From NCBI RefSeq assembly GCF_018343695.1, contig NZ_JAGYPJ010000001.1:2068223-2132222 (forward strand): a stretch of DNA of 64,000 nt. The letters run 5' to 3'. Origin of the DNA: Lederbergia citrisecunda (GTDB lineage: Bacteria; Bacillota; Bacilli; Bacillales; Bacillaceae_C). Below are positions 35,081-44,753 of this stretch, in pieces (positions within the stretch are counted from its first letter, which is position 1; each line of letters starts with the position of its first letter). The position numbers were made by a program, and so were the translations under genes. The notes below the pieces were generated by a model, which did not search any database, was not told the DNA's origin, and saw nothing but the letters and a program-made list of their open reading frames with translations.

Positions 35081-35110
35081 AAAAACCTGGCACCGCCAAA
35101 GAAGTGCCAG
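35081..35110 (-). terminator. Terminator after ytzC
   Basis: CTGGCAC and GTGCCAG pair across 10 bases and TTTTT follows on the minus strand. Confidence 0.82.
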
Positions 35111-35121
35111 ATTCTCCTTTT

Positions 35122-35412
35122 TTAATGCCAAGTACTATACAACGGATGATCATGGTCTTGGAGAATCAGTTTGTTTTGCAACTGCTGTACTTTTAAGCGA
35201 ATCCGATGCAATTGTTCTCGTTGCTGTGCATTTGAGCTATCGGTTAGTTTTTCGAGCTCCAACACCGCATTTTCCAACCCTTGCTGTGCTTCACTGAATT
35301 CTACATCATAGTAGTGCTCTTGTTTTTTTGCTTCAGTGAATTGATCGTTCGCGTAAAGAATTGCTGCCTCACAACGATTAATACAGTCTTCAATCGATTG
35401 GCGAGTTGCCAC
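35122..35412 (-). CDS. ytzC: YtzC-like small coiled-coil protein (DUF2524)
   Basis: This 96-residue acidic, Gln/Glu-rich protein is likely two antiparallel helices. The start is a GTG at 35412, seven bases after GGAGAGG, giving MATRQSIEDCINRCE at the N-terminus as in YtzC/DUF2524 proteins. An upstream in-frame start has no ribosome binding site. No function is known. It is divergent from ytqB. Confidence 0.75.
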   Translation of the reverse strand: MATRQSIEDCINRCEAAILYANDQFTEAKKQEHYYDVEFSEAQQGLENAVLELEKLTDSSNAQQREQLHRIRLKVQQLQNKLILQDHDHPLYSTWH

Positions 35413-35549
35413 TAACAATCCTCTCCTTTCACCTATCCCCATGAGAATTGTCCTCAAAGGGTCTTGTTTAGTTTGTTCTCTTCTGCTTACGGTTATGTTA
35501 CAATTTTTTGTATGTTTTGCCGTTTATTTTAAGTTAGGAGCTGGATGAA

Positions 35550-36128
35550 TTGGCTTTAGAAAATATACTATCGTTTGCACGATCCATACTAAAAAATATT
35601 GTCAAGCCTGGTGATGTCGTTGTAGATGCAACGATAGGAAACGGACATGATACTCTTTTTTTAGCCAGGCTTGTTGAAGATACAGGACACGTATACGGAT
35701 TCGATATACAAAACGACGCATTGATCGAAACAGAAAAATTACTTAGCTCACATAAGTTGTTCCATAGATCCACTCTTTTTCATACTGGACATGAACATGT
35801 ATTGGACTGTATTCCCATAGAAAAACATCACCATATAAAAAGTGCCATTTTTAATTTAGGGTATTTACCTAAAGGTGACAAATCACTCACCACAAAACCT
35901 GACACGACAATCTCTGCAGTTCATCAGCTTTTAGATGTCATTACTCCCGGAGGTATCATAGTTCTCGTGATCTATTATGGCCACGATGGAGGGAAATTGG
36001 AGCGTGATGCATTGCTTCGGTACACGTCAAGCTTAGACCAACAACAGTATCACGTTTTGCAATACTCTTATATTAACCAAATTAACAATCCTCCGTTTAT
36101 CGTTGCAATTGAAAAAAGAAGCCGTTAG
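35550..36128 (+). CDS. ytqB: YtqB, class I SAM-dependent rRNA methyltransferase-like protein
   Basis: This 192-residue Rossmann-fold methyltransferase has SAM motif I in DATIGNGHDTLFLARL near 27-42 and an acidic motif II residue in GFDIQ near 51; motif IV-like NLGYLPKGDK lies near 105. B. subtilis YtqB is a structurally known SAM-binding protein of the rRNA methylase-like family, target unknown. The start is TTG with AGGAG nine bases upstream. Its usual partner, the radical-SAM gene ytqA, is not seen here. Confidence 0.88.
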   Translation: MALENILSFARSILKNIVKPGDVVVDATIGNGHDTLFLARLVEDTGHVYGFDIQNDALIETEKLLSSHKLFHRSTLFHTGHEHVLDCIPIEKHHHIKSAIFNLGYLPKGDKSLTTKPDTTISAVHQLLDVITPGGIIVLVIYYGHDGGKLERDALLRYTSSLDQQQYHVLQYSYINQINNPPFIVAIEKRSR

Positions 36129-36273
36129 TAAAAAAAATACATAAAAATAGTTATGTTACATTTTTCCATATTTCCATTATTTAATTACAATAATAGGAAC
36201 TCACGTTCTCTAAATGTAGTTTATATGTTATACTTTGCATAAGTTAATCTGAGGAATGGGAGGATTTAAATTA

Positions 36274-36768
36274 ATGGAGCAATATGAAATTATTAATGAT
36301 TTCAACCAATTTTCATCTTGGTTAAGTACATTAGAAAATATAGATGAAACATTGTGGACTGAACCAATAGCCACAGATAAATGGTCTATAAGTGAGATAA
36401 TTTCCCATATTCTTAATTGGGATAATCATCTTTTATCAGAAGTTCTCCCATCAGTACGAAACGAAAATGGGATGGATTTTCCTGATTTTGATGCCTTCAA
36501 TAAAAATGCTTCTGAATACGCAAAATCAGGCATATCAAAGACAAAACTACTTAAAGAAGCAAAAGATACAAGGAAACTACTTGTAAAAGAACTAGGCGAG
36601 ATGCCAAATGAAAATCTTAATAAACCTTTGACAGCAAACGGTGTAACACATTGTCCATTTACAGGTACACCTTATTCTCTTTTATATATTGTCAAGGAAT
36701 TTATAGACCACGACAACCACCACAAAAGACAAATCACACAATTCTTAAAGGAAAACAACTTGGGCTAA
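36274..36768 (+). CDS. DinB/DfsB-like four-helix-bundle protein
   Basis: This 164-residue all-helical protein has DinB-superfamily features: DKWSISEIISHILNWDNHLL near 36-55 with a candidate metal His, and the C-terminal FIDHDNHHKRQI near 142 with two further His ligands. The ATG at 36274 lies ten bases after GGGAGG. Members include thiol transferases and stress-induced proteins; the function here is unknown. No partner genes are apparent. Confidence 0.78.
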   Translation: MEQYEIINDFNQFSSWLSTLENIDETLWTEPIATDKWSISEIISHILNWDNHLLSEVLPSVRNENGMDFPDFDAFNKNASEYAKSGISKTKLLKEAKDTRKLLVKELGEMPNENLNKPLTANGVTHCPFTGTPYSLLYIVKEFIDHDNHHKRQITQFLKENNLG

Positions 36769-36852
36769 TTTCAAGTTGTTTTTTTAAAGGTGAAACATTA
36801 CATAATATTTTATTAAAACTAAATCACAAGATTTCCAATTTATATAATACAA

Positions 36853-36892
36853 AAGCGCTTGGATAGTAGCTAAATTCACGATCCAAGCGCTT
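36853..36892 (-). terminator. Hairpin after ytpB
   Basis: AAGCGCTTGGAT pairs perfectly with ATCCAAGCGCTT (12 bp), with TTTTG following on the minus strand. It separates two convergent genes. Confidence 0.72.
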
Positions 36893-36904
36893 AATTGATG
36901 ACTT

Positions 36905-38002
36905 TTATCTATTTTGCAGAGTTAAAAATCTTACCGAACCACCTAATTGCTGTATCCGCCTATAAAGCCTTCCATTCCAATAAAAGAAATAGCTTGTGAC
37001 GCCTCCACGCTTCATGATCTTTTTAGCAAGATTTTTGACATCCTTCTGTTCATTCACTTTTCTGTCTGATAAATAAACACCGAGAAGTCCACGGTTTATT
37101 AACTTATGGAAATTCTTGTCAGGTAAATTTTTCGTATGCTTGTCTGCTTCGTCTAAAAAGTGAATAAATCGATTTAGCATTTGGTCTTTATCCTCGTAAT
37201 AAAAGCAAAAATTTAAGTCTCCACCAGCTCGGTCTTCATCTTGATCGATAAAGTAATCGAGCAAGATGTGCAATCCTTGAATATATGGGAAATATCCTTC
37301 TCGAATCATTTCCGCATGTTGTTTCTCAAAATCATTCCTTAATGCATATGAAATTAGGCAAAAAATCCCTAGAGTTGATCCAGAACAAGCTGAAAACTCA
37401 TACCAGCCCATCTCCGGCAATAAGTGCTTATACTCGTCAAACCATTCTTTTAAACGGTCTTCCCGTTCTTCCCAACTAACATGTTTATGTATTTGCAGAT
37501 CACAATAAAATTGACATAGTTCAAGAAGAAATGGTTTTACCGCCTCATAGTGAGGTACACCTGCCAAAACGTTCTGACACGTTTGAACAAGTTCCGTTAA
37601 ATACCCACCATCTTCTCTCTCCGCTCGGAATCGATAATATTGTTTAGGCTGCTCACCTACCGTCAACGCATCCTTCATAGACTCATGCAAAGCTGCAAAA
37701 TCTTTTGGGTCAAGAGATGTACTCCGATCACAAAGATTGTCTAAATAGTCGCTAATCGTTTGATAAGCAACTATAAATTTAACTGCAGATTGCTTCTCAT
37801 CATGCGCGGTAAGTGCCATAATGGCTCCACCCTCACAGTGAAAAGTTTTATGTTCAATACTAGCAAGTGCTTGCTGCTGTAATTCCATATCTGGTATAGC
37901 AGCAGCTCGATCTTTCCAATACGCTAATTCAGTATGAACGGCAGGCATTATTTTTCGATAAACCTGATTCATTAATGCTATTGGATGCGATGGCAAAGAC
38001 AT
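36905..38002 (-). CDS. ytpB: YtpB, tetraprenyl-beta-curcumene synthase
   Basis: This 365-residue all-alpha terpene synthase of the DUF2600 family lacks membrane segments. Acidic stretches SDYLDNLCDRSTS near 84 and the C-terminal YFIDQDEDRAGGD near 250 are in the positions of metal-diphosphate binding motifs. B. subtilis YtpB makes C35 sesquarterpenes from heptaprenyl diphosphate. It follows ytpA by 18 bases in one operon, which in B. subtilis is under the envelope-stress factor sigma-M. Confidence 0.9.
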   Translation of the reverse strand: MSLPSHPIALMNQVYRKIMPAVHTELAYWKDRAAAIPDMELQQQALASIEHKTFHCEGGAIMALTAHDEKQSAVKFIVAYQTISDYLDNLCDRSTSLDPKDFAALHESMKDALTVGEQPKQYYRFRAEREDGGYLTELVQTCQNVLAGVPHYEAVKPFLLELCQFYCDLQIHKHVSWEEREDRLKEWFDEYKHLLPEMGWYEFSACSGSTLGIFCLISYALRNDFEKQHAEMIREGYFPYIQGLHILLDYFIDQDEDRAGGDLNFCFYYEDKDQMLNRFIHFLDEADKHTKNLPDKNFHKLINRGLLGVYLSDRKVNEQKDVKNLAKKIMKRGGVTSYFFYWNGRLYRRIQQLGGSVRFLTLQNR

Positions 38003-38020
38003 CTTCCAATCACCTCATCA

Positions 38021-38836
38021 TCAATACTCGGTATCATCATTATAACCTATTTGGCGAAGCCTTATTTCAACAAAGCTTTTTGCATAATCAAAAATGCGTT
38101 CTCTTTCAGGCTCGTTAAAAATTTCATGATAACAATTTTTCCATTCTTTATAAAGCTTTTCCGATATCGTCAACTGATTAAACCAATTCTTGACATCCGT
38201 CTTATTTACAATTTTATCATCTCCGCCTTGCAGAACCAATAGAGGCACGTTAGGAAAGTTTGAAAGTTTTGTAAAGGCCGCTTTCATTGCCTTTAAAAGT
38301 TCTCGATACCAACGAACTGAAACTTTTGTAACATAGAGGCTATCATTTAGAGCTCTTTCCTTTATATCATCATTTCTTGTAACAAGGTCAATATCCAAAA
38401 GACTATTAACTTTTAATTCAGGGAGAATCCAATTTAATCCAACGCTCAGAGCATTAATTGGAACTGATGGATATTCTACAAGCCCTAGACACGGGGAAGA
38501 TAATAATACACCTTTTATCTCCACTTTTATATTTTGCAAAAGTCTAATAGCGGTTAAACCACCCATACTATGTCCAAGAAGAAAAATAGGGAGAGCAAAT
38601 GTTTCAGCCTCCTTTATCCAACTATAAACTTCTTTTATATATTCATCAAAGGAATGAATATGCCCTCGGCTTGATCTAGTTGTTAACCCTTGTCCTGGCA
38701 AGTCACCCATAATGACATGAAAACCATTTAATCTCCAGTTTTCAATCAACCAACCGTATCTTCCGTGATGTTCCATTGCTCCATGGACTATGACCATAAC
38801 CGCCTTCGGATTTTCATATGCTTCCCACTTTCGCAC
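38021..38836 (-). CDS. ytpA: YtpA, lysophospholipase / phospholipase
   Basis: This 271-residue alpha/beta hydrolase of the monoacylglycerol lipase type has the nucleophile elbow GHSMGGL near 88-94 and the oxyanion region IVHGAMEHHGRYGW near 17-30. Asp and His candidates lie in QGGDDKIV and CYHEIFNEPERE. B. subtilis YtpA is linked to bacilysocin, a lysophospholipid antibiotic. The start is GTG after AGAGGTGG. It is the first gene of the ytpAB operon. Confidence 0.9.
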   Translation of the reverse strand: MRKWEAYENPKAVMVIVHGAMEHHGRYGWLIENWRLNGFHVIMGDLPGQGLTTRSSRGHIHSFDEYIKEVYSWIKEAETFALPIFLLGHSMGGLTAIRLLQNIKVEIKGVLLSSPCLGLVEYPSVPINALSVGLNWILPELKVNSLLDIDLVTRNDDIKERALNDSLYVTKVSVRWYRELLKAMKAAFTKLSNFPNVPLLVLQGGDDKIVNKTDVKNWFNQLTISEKLYKEWKNCYHEIFNEPERERIFDYAKSFVEIRLRQIGYNDDTEY

Positions 38837-38979
38837 ATAACCACCTCTAATACTGATAGAAATATTTTACCCCTTTTTTTCTCTCATGAAAGTTTTTCGA
38901 CAAACATATTGGGCTTTCTGCAAAAATCAAGATAATTTGCTACACTATAGATACAATATATTGGAAGAGGCGATTGCAT

Positions 38980-39498
38980 TTGGCTATTTACCCTTATCAT
39001 GGAAAAACTCCTGATATTCATCACTCCGTATTTATTGCCGACTATTCAACGATTACCGGAGATGTCAAAATTGGTGCAGATTCAAGTGTTTGGTTTAATT
39101 GTAGCATCCGCGGAGATGTCTCTCCTACCATCATTGGCGACAAAGTAAATGTTCAAGATAACTCTGTCTTACATCAAAGTCCTGGAAATCCACTTATTAT
39201 TGAGGATGAAGTAACAATTGGACATCAAGTTATTTTACATAGCTGCAAAATTAGAAAAAAGGCATTAATTGGAATGGGTTCCATTATTTTAGACGGAGCT
39301 GTAATTGGAGAAGGTGCATTTATTGGTGCAGGAAGCTTAGTCCCACAAGGTAAAATCATTCCTCCTAATACACTGGCATTTGGTCGACCTGCGAAAGTAG
39401 TACGAGAATTAACTGCAGAAGATATAAAAGATATGGAACGAATTTCAAGAGAATATGTGGAAAAAGCAAATTATTACAAATCACTACAAAAAGATTGA
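38980..39498 (+). CDS. ytoA: YtoA, gamma-carbonic anhydrase-like hexapeptide protein
   Basis: This 172-residue left-handed beta-helix protein has repeated [LIV]GxxxxI hexapeptides from about 20 to 130. Zinc ligands are expected in NSVLHQSPGNP and VTIGHQVILHSC, as in gamma-carbonic anhydrases. Whether it hydrates CO2 is untested. The start is the TTG at 38980, nine bases after AGAGG; another TTG six bases earlier is less well spaced. Confidence 0.88.
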   Translation: MAIYPYHGKTPDIHHSVFIADYSTITGDVKIGADSSVWFNCSIRGDVSPTIIGDKVNVQDNSVLHQSPGNPLIIEDEVTIGHQVILHSCKIRKKALIGMGSIILDGAVIGEGAFIGAGSLVPQGKIIPPNTLAFGRPAKVVRELTAEDIKDMERISREYVEKANYYKSLQKD

Positions 39499-39607
39499 AA
39501 AGACATGATTAAATTCCGATGTAATAGAGGAGGGCTTTTTTCTTCAAATAAGCCCGAAGTATTATTTCCTGCAAGCAGCCATTATATTAAAAAGGTGATC
39601 GATTAAT

Positions 39608-40459
39608 ATGGAAACACTGCAGTTCATATCGATAGCATGTGCTGTCGGTGTATTCATCTTACTATTTATTAAATATAAAAAACATGTATTTTTTTCAGGA
39701 GTCATTTCATTTTTGGCTATCGTCATTTTTGGAGCTTCGATTTATTTATATGGATCCATTAGAACATATAGTGAAAAAACTGACGGAGCTAAACAAAATG
39801 TTCAAGCCGTAAAAATTAATGAACAAAAAGAAAAATTAGAGATTATTAGAATTGAGAATAAAGTGCTGATTGATGCTCCCGTTATTAAGCAATTTCCTGA
39901 GCTTCCACGTGGCTGCGAGGTCACAACGTTGGCAATGCTTTTAGGCAGTGCGGGTATTAATGTGGATAAGATGAGCCTAGCTGAAGAAATCAAAAAAGAC
40001 CTGACACCTCGTACCGTAAAAAATGGAGAAATCCACTTTGGAAATCCGCATAAAGGATTCGTGGGTAATATGTACTCTTTTAATGAACCAGGACTTGGAG
40101 TTTACCATGAACCCATTATGGAGCTTGCAGAATCTTATTTACCTAAAAAAATGGTGAATTTATCTGGACAATCTTTTGATGAACTAAAGATTCCGCTATC
40201 TGATGGTCGTCCAGTATGGGTTATCATCAATTCTCAATACCGGGAATTAGAAGATTCATATTTTCAAATATGGCATACAAAAGAAGGAAAAGTTCGAGTT
40301 ACGATGAAAGAACATTCCGTTCTAATAACAGGTTATGACGACCAATTTGTTTATTTTAATGATCCATTAACAGGTATAAAAAATAAAAAAGCACCCATTA
40401 AAGATTTTGAAAAATCTTGGGTGCAAATGGGCAGCCAGGCGCTCACTTATTCATATTAG
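39608..40459 (+). CDS. C39-family papain-like peptidase, membrane anchored
   Basis: This 283-residue protein has two N-terminal membrane segments (about 5-20 and 28-50). An outward Cys-protease domain follows. The catalytic Cys is in LPRGCEVTTLAML near 100 and the His in KEHSVLITGYDD near 238, followed by FNDPLTG. It resembles YvpB-type C39 peptidases. The substrate is unknown; a cell-wall or secreted-peptide role is a guess. The last codons form a bipartite hairpin region, and the stop codon overlaps the end of asnB by four bases. Confidence 0.82.
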   Translation: METLQFISIACAVGVFILLFIKYKKHVFFSGVISFLAIVIFGASIYLYGSIRTYSEKTDGAKQNVQAVKINEQKEKLEIIRIENKVLIDAPVIKQFPELPRGCEVTTLAMLLGSAGINVDKMSLAEEIKKDLTPRTVKNGEIHFGNPHKGFVGNMYSFNEPGLGVYHEPIMELAESYLPKKMVNLSGQSFDELKIPLSDGRPVWVIINSQYRELEDSYFQIWHTKEGKVRVTMKEHSVLITGYDDQFVYFNDPLTGIKNKKAPIKDFEKSWVQMGSQALTYSY

Positions 40460-40476
40460 TGAGCGGCTGCTTTTTT
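40391..40476. terminator. Double hairpin terminator built into the convergent 3' coding ends
   Basis: The first hairpin GCACCC...GGGTGC (40391-40423) lies within the peptidase gene. The second has GCAGCC plus GCTCACT pairing with AGTGAGC plus GGCTGC (40431-40470) and is followed by TTTTTT. It covers the last codons of both the peptidase gene and asnB. Confidence 0.72.
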
Positions 40477-42345
40477 ATATTCGTTTTGAAAGTCATATTG
40501 GTTTTCCATATAGACAGAATGCCAAACCATAAAGACGATAACCGTCCAAATCTTGCGGCTATAATCCATTTTTCCTTGACAATGATCTTCCAGCAAATTA
40601 AGAACATATTGTTTGTTAATAATATGGTCAGTATCGCTTTCCTTAATGATATTTTTTACCCAGTCATGCATTTCGTTCTTCAACCAATGACGGATTGGAA
40701 CAGGGAATCCAAGTTTTTTACGATTTAATACATGGTCCGGTACAATTCCTTCGGCTGCTTTCCGAAGTATGTATTTCGTCGTACCTTCCGCCGTTTTTAA
40801 ACTTGTTGGGATATTGGATGCGACATTAAATACTTCTTTATCAAGAAAAGGTACTCTTAACTCGAGTGAATGAGCCATCGTCATTTTATCGGCCTTAAGA
40901 AGGATATCCCCTCTCATCCAAGTATGAATATCGATATATTGCATTTGATCGACAGGATCATACCCAACTGTATCAGCGTATAAAGGTCTTGTTATATCCC
41001 GATAATCGATACCTTCATTATAAACTTTGAGTAAGTTCCTTTTTTCCGTTTCCGAAAACATTTTTGCATTTCCAATATAGCGTTCTTCCATCGGTGTAAG
41101 TCCACGCTCTATGAAGCTTTTCCCTTTTACTCCTTCTGGCAATACTTTCGCTAAACCGCGAAGAAGTGACTTTCCGATTGCAGGGATTTTATTAAACATT
41201 TCTAATGATTGTGGCTCGCGATAAATATTGTATCCACCGAATAACTCATCCGCTCCCTCACCAGACAGAACGACTGTTACATGCTTCCGTGCTTCCCTTG
41301 CGACAAAATATAAAGGAACACAAGCAGGATCCGCAAGTGGATCATCCATATACCACATTATTTTTGGAAGTTCTTTCATGTATTCTTCCGGAGTGATAAC
41401 GTAACTAATATTTTCGACACCTAGCTTATCAGCCGTTTCTTTGGCAACATCAATTTCACTAAAACCATCCCGCTCAAATCCGACGGAGAATGTTTTAATA
41501 CTTGGATGGAATTGTTTTGCGATCGAAGCAATGATCGATGAGTCAATTCCACCTGATAGGAAAGATCCAACCGGAACATCACTACGCATATGAACATTAA
41601 CGGAATCAAATAAAACGTCTTGAATCTCTTTAATAAATTCTTTTTCAGATTTATAGACTGGATGGAATTGCGCTTTCCAGTACCGTGAAATTCGTAAAGG
41701 TTCACCAATTTTTTTAATAAAATAGTGACCTGGCTCCAATTTTTTAATGCCTGTTGTCATTGAATCCGGTTCTGGAACGAATTGATACGTCATATATTGT
41801 TGCAATGCGTCACGATTCAACTCATTGTGTGTAGTCGCAAGCAAGATACTCTTTTTCTCGGAAGCAAAGAACGTACGATTATTTTCTTCAAAATAAAAGA
41901 ATGGCTTAATACCAAATGGATCACGAGCACCAAAAAGCTCCTGATTTTCTTTGTCCCAAATCATAAAGGCAAACATGCCACGAAGCTTTTCAACCGCTTT
42001 TTCTTTTAATTGACTAAAAAGAGCAATGATAACTTCTGTATCTGAAGCTGTTTCGAAATGGAATCCCTCTTTTAAAAGTTCTTCTCTTAATTCCACAAAG
42101 TTATATACTTCACCATTAAAAATAATCCAATATCGTTCATTTTCATATGATAAAGGTTGTTTACCACTTTCAATATCGATGATACTAAGTCTACGAAAAC
42201 CGAATTGTATATGCTCATCTGTAAAATATCCTTCATCATCCGGACCACGATGAGTGATAATTTGATTCATTTGTTTAAATAATTCTTGATCAGACTCACG
42301 GTATTCCATTGCCTGATCATGAACGCAACCGATAAAACCACACAT
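40456..42345 (-). CDS. asnB: Asparagine synthetase, glutamine-hydrolysing
   Basis: This is a 629-residue class II glutamine amidotransferase and synthetase. The ATG at 42345 is chosen because it puts Cys at position 2 (MCGFIGCVHD), the N-terminal nucleophile that frees ammonia from glutamine. The C-terminal synthetase domain has the ATP-pyrophosphatase loop SGGIDSS near 260 and SGEGADELFGGY near 355. It makes asparagine from aspartate with ATP. AGGTGA lies seven bases upstream. It is followed downstream by convergent peptidase DNA and preceded by metK on the same strand. Confidence 0.95.
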   Translation of the reverse strand: MCGFIGCVHDQAMEYRESDQELFKQMNQIITHRGPDDEGYFTDEHIQFGFRRLSIIDIESGKQPLSYENERYWIIFNGEVYNFVELREELLKEGFHFETASDTEVIIALFSQLKEKAVEKLRGMFAFMIWDKENQELFGARDPFGIKPFFYFEENNRTFFASEKKSILLATTHNELNRDALQQYMTYQFVPEPDSMTTGIKKLEPGHYFIKKIGEPLRISRYWKAQFHPVYKSEKEFIKEIQDVLFDSVNVHMRSDVPVGSFLSGGIDSSIIASIAKQFHPSIKTFSVGFERDGFSEIDVAKETADKLGVENISYVITPEEYMKELPKIMWYMDDPLADPACVPLYFVAREARKHVTVVLSGEGADELFGGYNIYREPQSLEMFNKIPAIGKSLLRGLAKVLPEGVKGKSFIERGLTPMEERYIGNAKMFSETEKRNLLKVYNEGIDYRDITRPLYADTVGYDPVDQMQYIDIHTWMRGDILLKADKMTMAHSLELRVPFLDKEVFNVASNIPTSLKTAEGTTKYILRKAAEGIVPDHVLNRKKLGFPVPIRHWLKNEMHDWVKNIIKESDTDHIINKQYVLNLLEDHCQGKMDYSRKIWTVIVFMVWHSVYMENQYDFQNEYKKAAAH

Positions 42346-42452
42346 TTCCTTGTCACCTACTCTGTTATATTTCAAGCGCAATATTTGTTACATCAATGCG
42401 TTGCATACTTGTTAATACTATCATTATTTTATCAATTTTTGCAGTAATATTT

Positions 42453-42484
42453 ACAAAAAAAAGAGCCGTATTTTTCATACAGCC
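42453..42484 (-). terminator. Terminator after metK
   Basis: On the minus strand GCTGTAT pairs with ATACGGC (one G-U pair) and CTTTTTTTT follows. Confidence 0.8.
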
Positions 42485-42505
42485 CTATTTTTCACCATTA
42501 TTTTG

Positions 42506-43705
42506 TTACAATTGTGCCGAATTTCGAATGGCTTCCGCTTTATCAGTTCTTTCCCAAGGTAAGTCTAAATCGGTACGTCCGAAATGTCCGTAGGCAGCTG
42601 TCTGTTTGTAAATCGGACGGCGAAGATCAAGCATCCGGATAATGCCAGCTGGTCTTAAATCAAAGTTCTTTCTAATCGCTTCAACCAATACTTCCTCTGA
42701 GACAGTTCCAGTTCCAAATGTATCGACTGAAATAGAAACAGGTTGGGCGACTCCAATTGCATACGCAAGCTGAACTTCACAACGATCTGCGAGACCTGAT
42801 GCAACAATGTTTTTTGCGACATAACGCGCAGCGTAGGCAGCGGAACGGTCTACTTTCGTAGGGTCTTTTCCGGAGAATGCCCCCCCACCATGTCGAGCAT
42901 AACCACCGTACGTATCAACTATAATTTTACGCCCCGTTAAACCAGCGTCCCCTTGTGGACCTCCAATAACAAAGCGACCGGTTGGATTAATAAAATATTT
43001 CGTTTGATCATCAATCAGCTCTGCAGGAACAACAGGTGTTATGACAAATTCTTTAATATTGCTTTTTATTTGTTCTAAAGTAATTTCTGGATTATGTTGG
43101 GTTGAAATAACAATGGTATCGATTCTAACTGGATTATTATGTTCATCATATTCTACAGTCACTTGCGTCTTTCCGTCAGGTCGTAAATATGCTAAAATTT
43201 CTTCCTTACGCACTTCGGACAATCTTCTAGATAATTTGTGTGCTAATGAGATTGGAAGCGGCATGAGTTCCTTTGTTTCATTACATGCATATCCGAACAT
43301 CAAACCTTGGTCTCCGGCCCCGATAGCTTCGATTTCTTCCTCTGACATTGAACCTTCCCTTGCTTCAAGCGCTTGGTTAACTCCAGCAGCAATATCAGGA
43401 GATTGTTCGTCAATTGAAGTGATTACAGCACAAGTTTCAGCATCAAACCCATATTTCGCGCGGGTATACCCTACTTCCTTAATAGTGTCCCTTACGATTT
43501 TTGGAATGTCAACATAAGTGGTTGTCGTAATTTCTCCTGCTACAAGTACAAGACCAGTAGTGACAGATGTTTCACATGCTACACGTGCATTTGGATCTTT
43601 TGATAAAATGGCATCCAAGATAGAATCCGAAATTTGGTCACAAATCTTATCAGGATGCCCTTCAGTTACAGATTCTGATGTAAATAAATGGCGAGTTTTG
43701 GACAA
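42506..43705 (-). CDS. metK: S-adenosylmethionine synthetase
   Basis: This 399-residue enzyme makes S-adenosylmethionine from methionine and ATP. Signatures are [16 protein letters not shown] near 15-30, the [12 protein letters not shown] hexapeptide region near 118, and the glycine-rich [16 protein letters not shown] loop near 270. The start is TTG at 43705, seven bases after AAAGGAGG. It is under the SAM riboswitch upstream, giving feedback control by its product. Confidence 0.97.
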   Translation of the reverse strand: MSKTRHLFTSESVTEGHPDKICDQISDSILDAILSKDPNARVACETSVTTGLVLVAGEITTTTYVDIPKIVRDTIKEVGYTRAKYGFDAETCAVITSIDEQSPDIAAGVNQALEAREGSMSEEEIEAIGAGDQGLMFGYACNETKELMPLPISLAHKLSRRLSEVRKEEILAYLRPDGKTQVTVEYDEHNNPVRIDTIVISTQHNPEITLEQIKSNIKEFVITPVVPAELIDDQTKYFINPTGRFVIGGPQGDAGLTGRKIIVDTYGGYARHGGGAFSGKDPTKVDRSAAYAARYVAKNIVASGLADRCEVQLAYAIGVAQPVSISVDTFGTGTVSEEVLVEAIRKNFDLRPAGIIRMLDLRRPIYKQTAAYGHFGRTDLDLPWERTDKAEAIRNSAQL

Positions 43706-43824
43706 GATGTTTCCTCCTTTTAACAGTATGATTTCCATATATAAGTAACGGTACTCAATTCCTTCATGATTAAAGACTCCATAATGATGATAAAAAGGAT
43801 TTAAAAAACGAAAGTCACCCTAAA

Positions 43825-44001
43825 AATAAGAAAAACCTTTCCTATTATATACATTGAGGAAAGGTTTTGCTATCATCCGAGCCTTTCACTCTTATCGCCC
43901 AAGGCAAACGCCCTGCAACAGGTTAGCACCTTGCTTACAAATTGTTAGTAGGTTGCTGGGTTTCATAGGGCCTGTCCCCTCCACCATCTCAGGATAAGAG
44001 T
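43825..44001 (-). promoter_or_regulatory. SAM-I (S-box) riboswitch of metK
   Basis: On the minus strand P1 is ACTCTTATC (44001-43993) with GATAAGAGT (43896-43888). Inside are the S-box core elements GATGGTGGAGGGGACAGG..., GAAACCCAGCAACC and GGTGCTAACCTG, then the terminator AAAACCTTTCCT/AGGAAAGGTTTT followed by TTCTTATTTTT. SAM binding should favour termination before metK. Confidence 0.95.
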
Positions 44002-44327
44002 ATCCGTTCAATCTAAAATAATAGCGCAATGTGCTAGTCATTGTCAATTAAGAAAAATCGTTTACTTTACAAAGGGCATTGGTCTTTTTAAAATTTTGAT
44101 ATTTTACTAACCTAATAGCTTTAAAATAAACCTCATTTTTGTTTTTCTACATAATAGGGGCGTGCCAATACTTTTAATGAAGATAAAAAGTAGTCCTAAA
44201 TCTTGTACGGCATGGAGTTTTTCTTACATTTTATTATGCTGAAACGATACGATATCCGACAAAACGAGTATCAAACTTTAAAAAGCAATGACCTAAATCT
44301 TGATTTTATTAATATCGTTCTGTAATT
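44002..44327. other. Gap without recognised gene
   Basis: About 325 AT-rich bases lie between the metK leader and the broken pentapeptide-repeat gene. The metK promoter must start in its left part. I see no convincing ORF, RNA or repeat. Confidence 0.5.
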
Positions 44328-44753
44328 TTATTTCGTTCGATTGTTAGAAATTTGATAATTCTTTAAAAGATCTTCAACTAGTATCCCATTAATTTTCATA
44401 CCCATTAGTTCACAATCTTGAATATTTACATTGCTAAGGTCACAATTTGAAATCTGACTACCTCTAAGTTCACAATTCTCAAATCTTACAGGCTGACCTG
44501 TAGTTTCCGGATTATAGTGAGGATCTCCTTCTTTAGGAATACCAATGTTATGTATGTAAGCTCCTCCCATTTGAGCTCCGTTTATTTCAAGTTTGCTCAA
44601 ATTTGCATTTGTAATTTTGGTTCCAACGAGTGACACGTCCTCCAAAGTCATATGTTCTGCACCAGTAGCCACAAATTATGAATAATCAAAACATGCATAT
44701 TTAGCATTAATGACTTTCCAAGAGTCCTTAATCTCCAAGTGTTCTTGATTCAT
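44328..44753 (-). pseudogene. Pentapeptide-repeat protein interrupted by a stop codon
   Basis: An ATG at 44753 with GGAG nine bases upstream opens MNQEHLEIKDSWKVIN. Codon 26 is TAA (44676-44678), and the same frame continues without shift into 114 more residues with pentapeptide-like A(D/N)LSxxx repeats (LEDVSLVGTKITNANLS, LRGSQISNCDLSNVNI). The part after the stop begins with a GTG that has no ribosome binding site. The simplest reading is a nonsense mutation of one 141-codon gene. The protein family forms a right-handed beta helix; its function is unknown. A sequencing error cannot be excluded. Confidence 0.65.
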
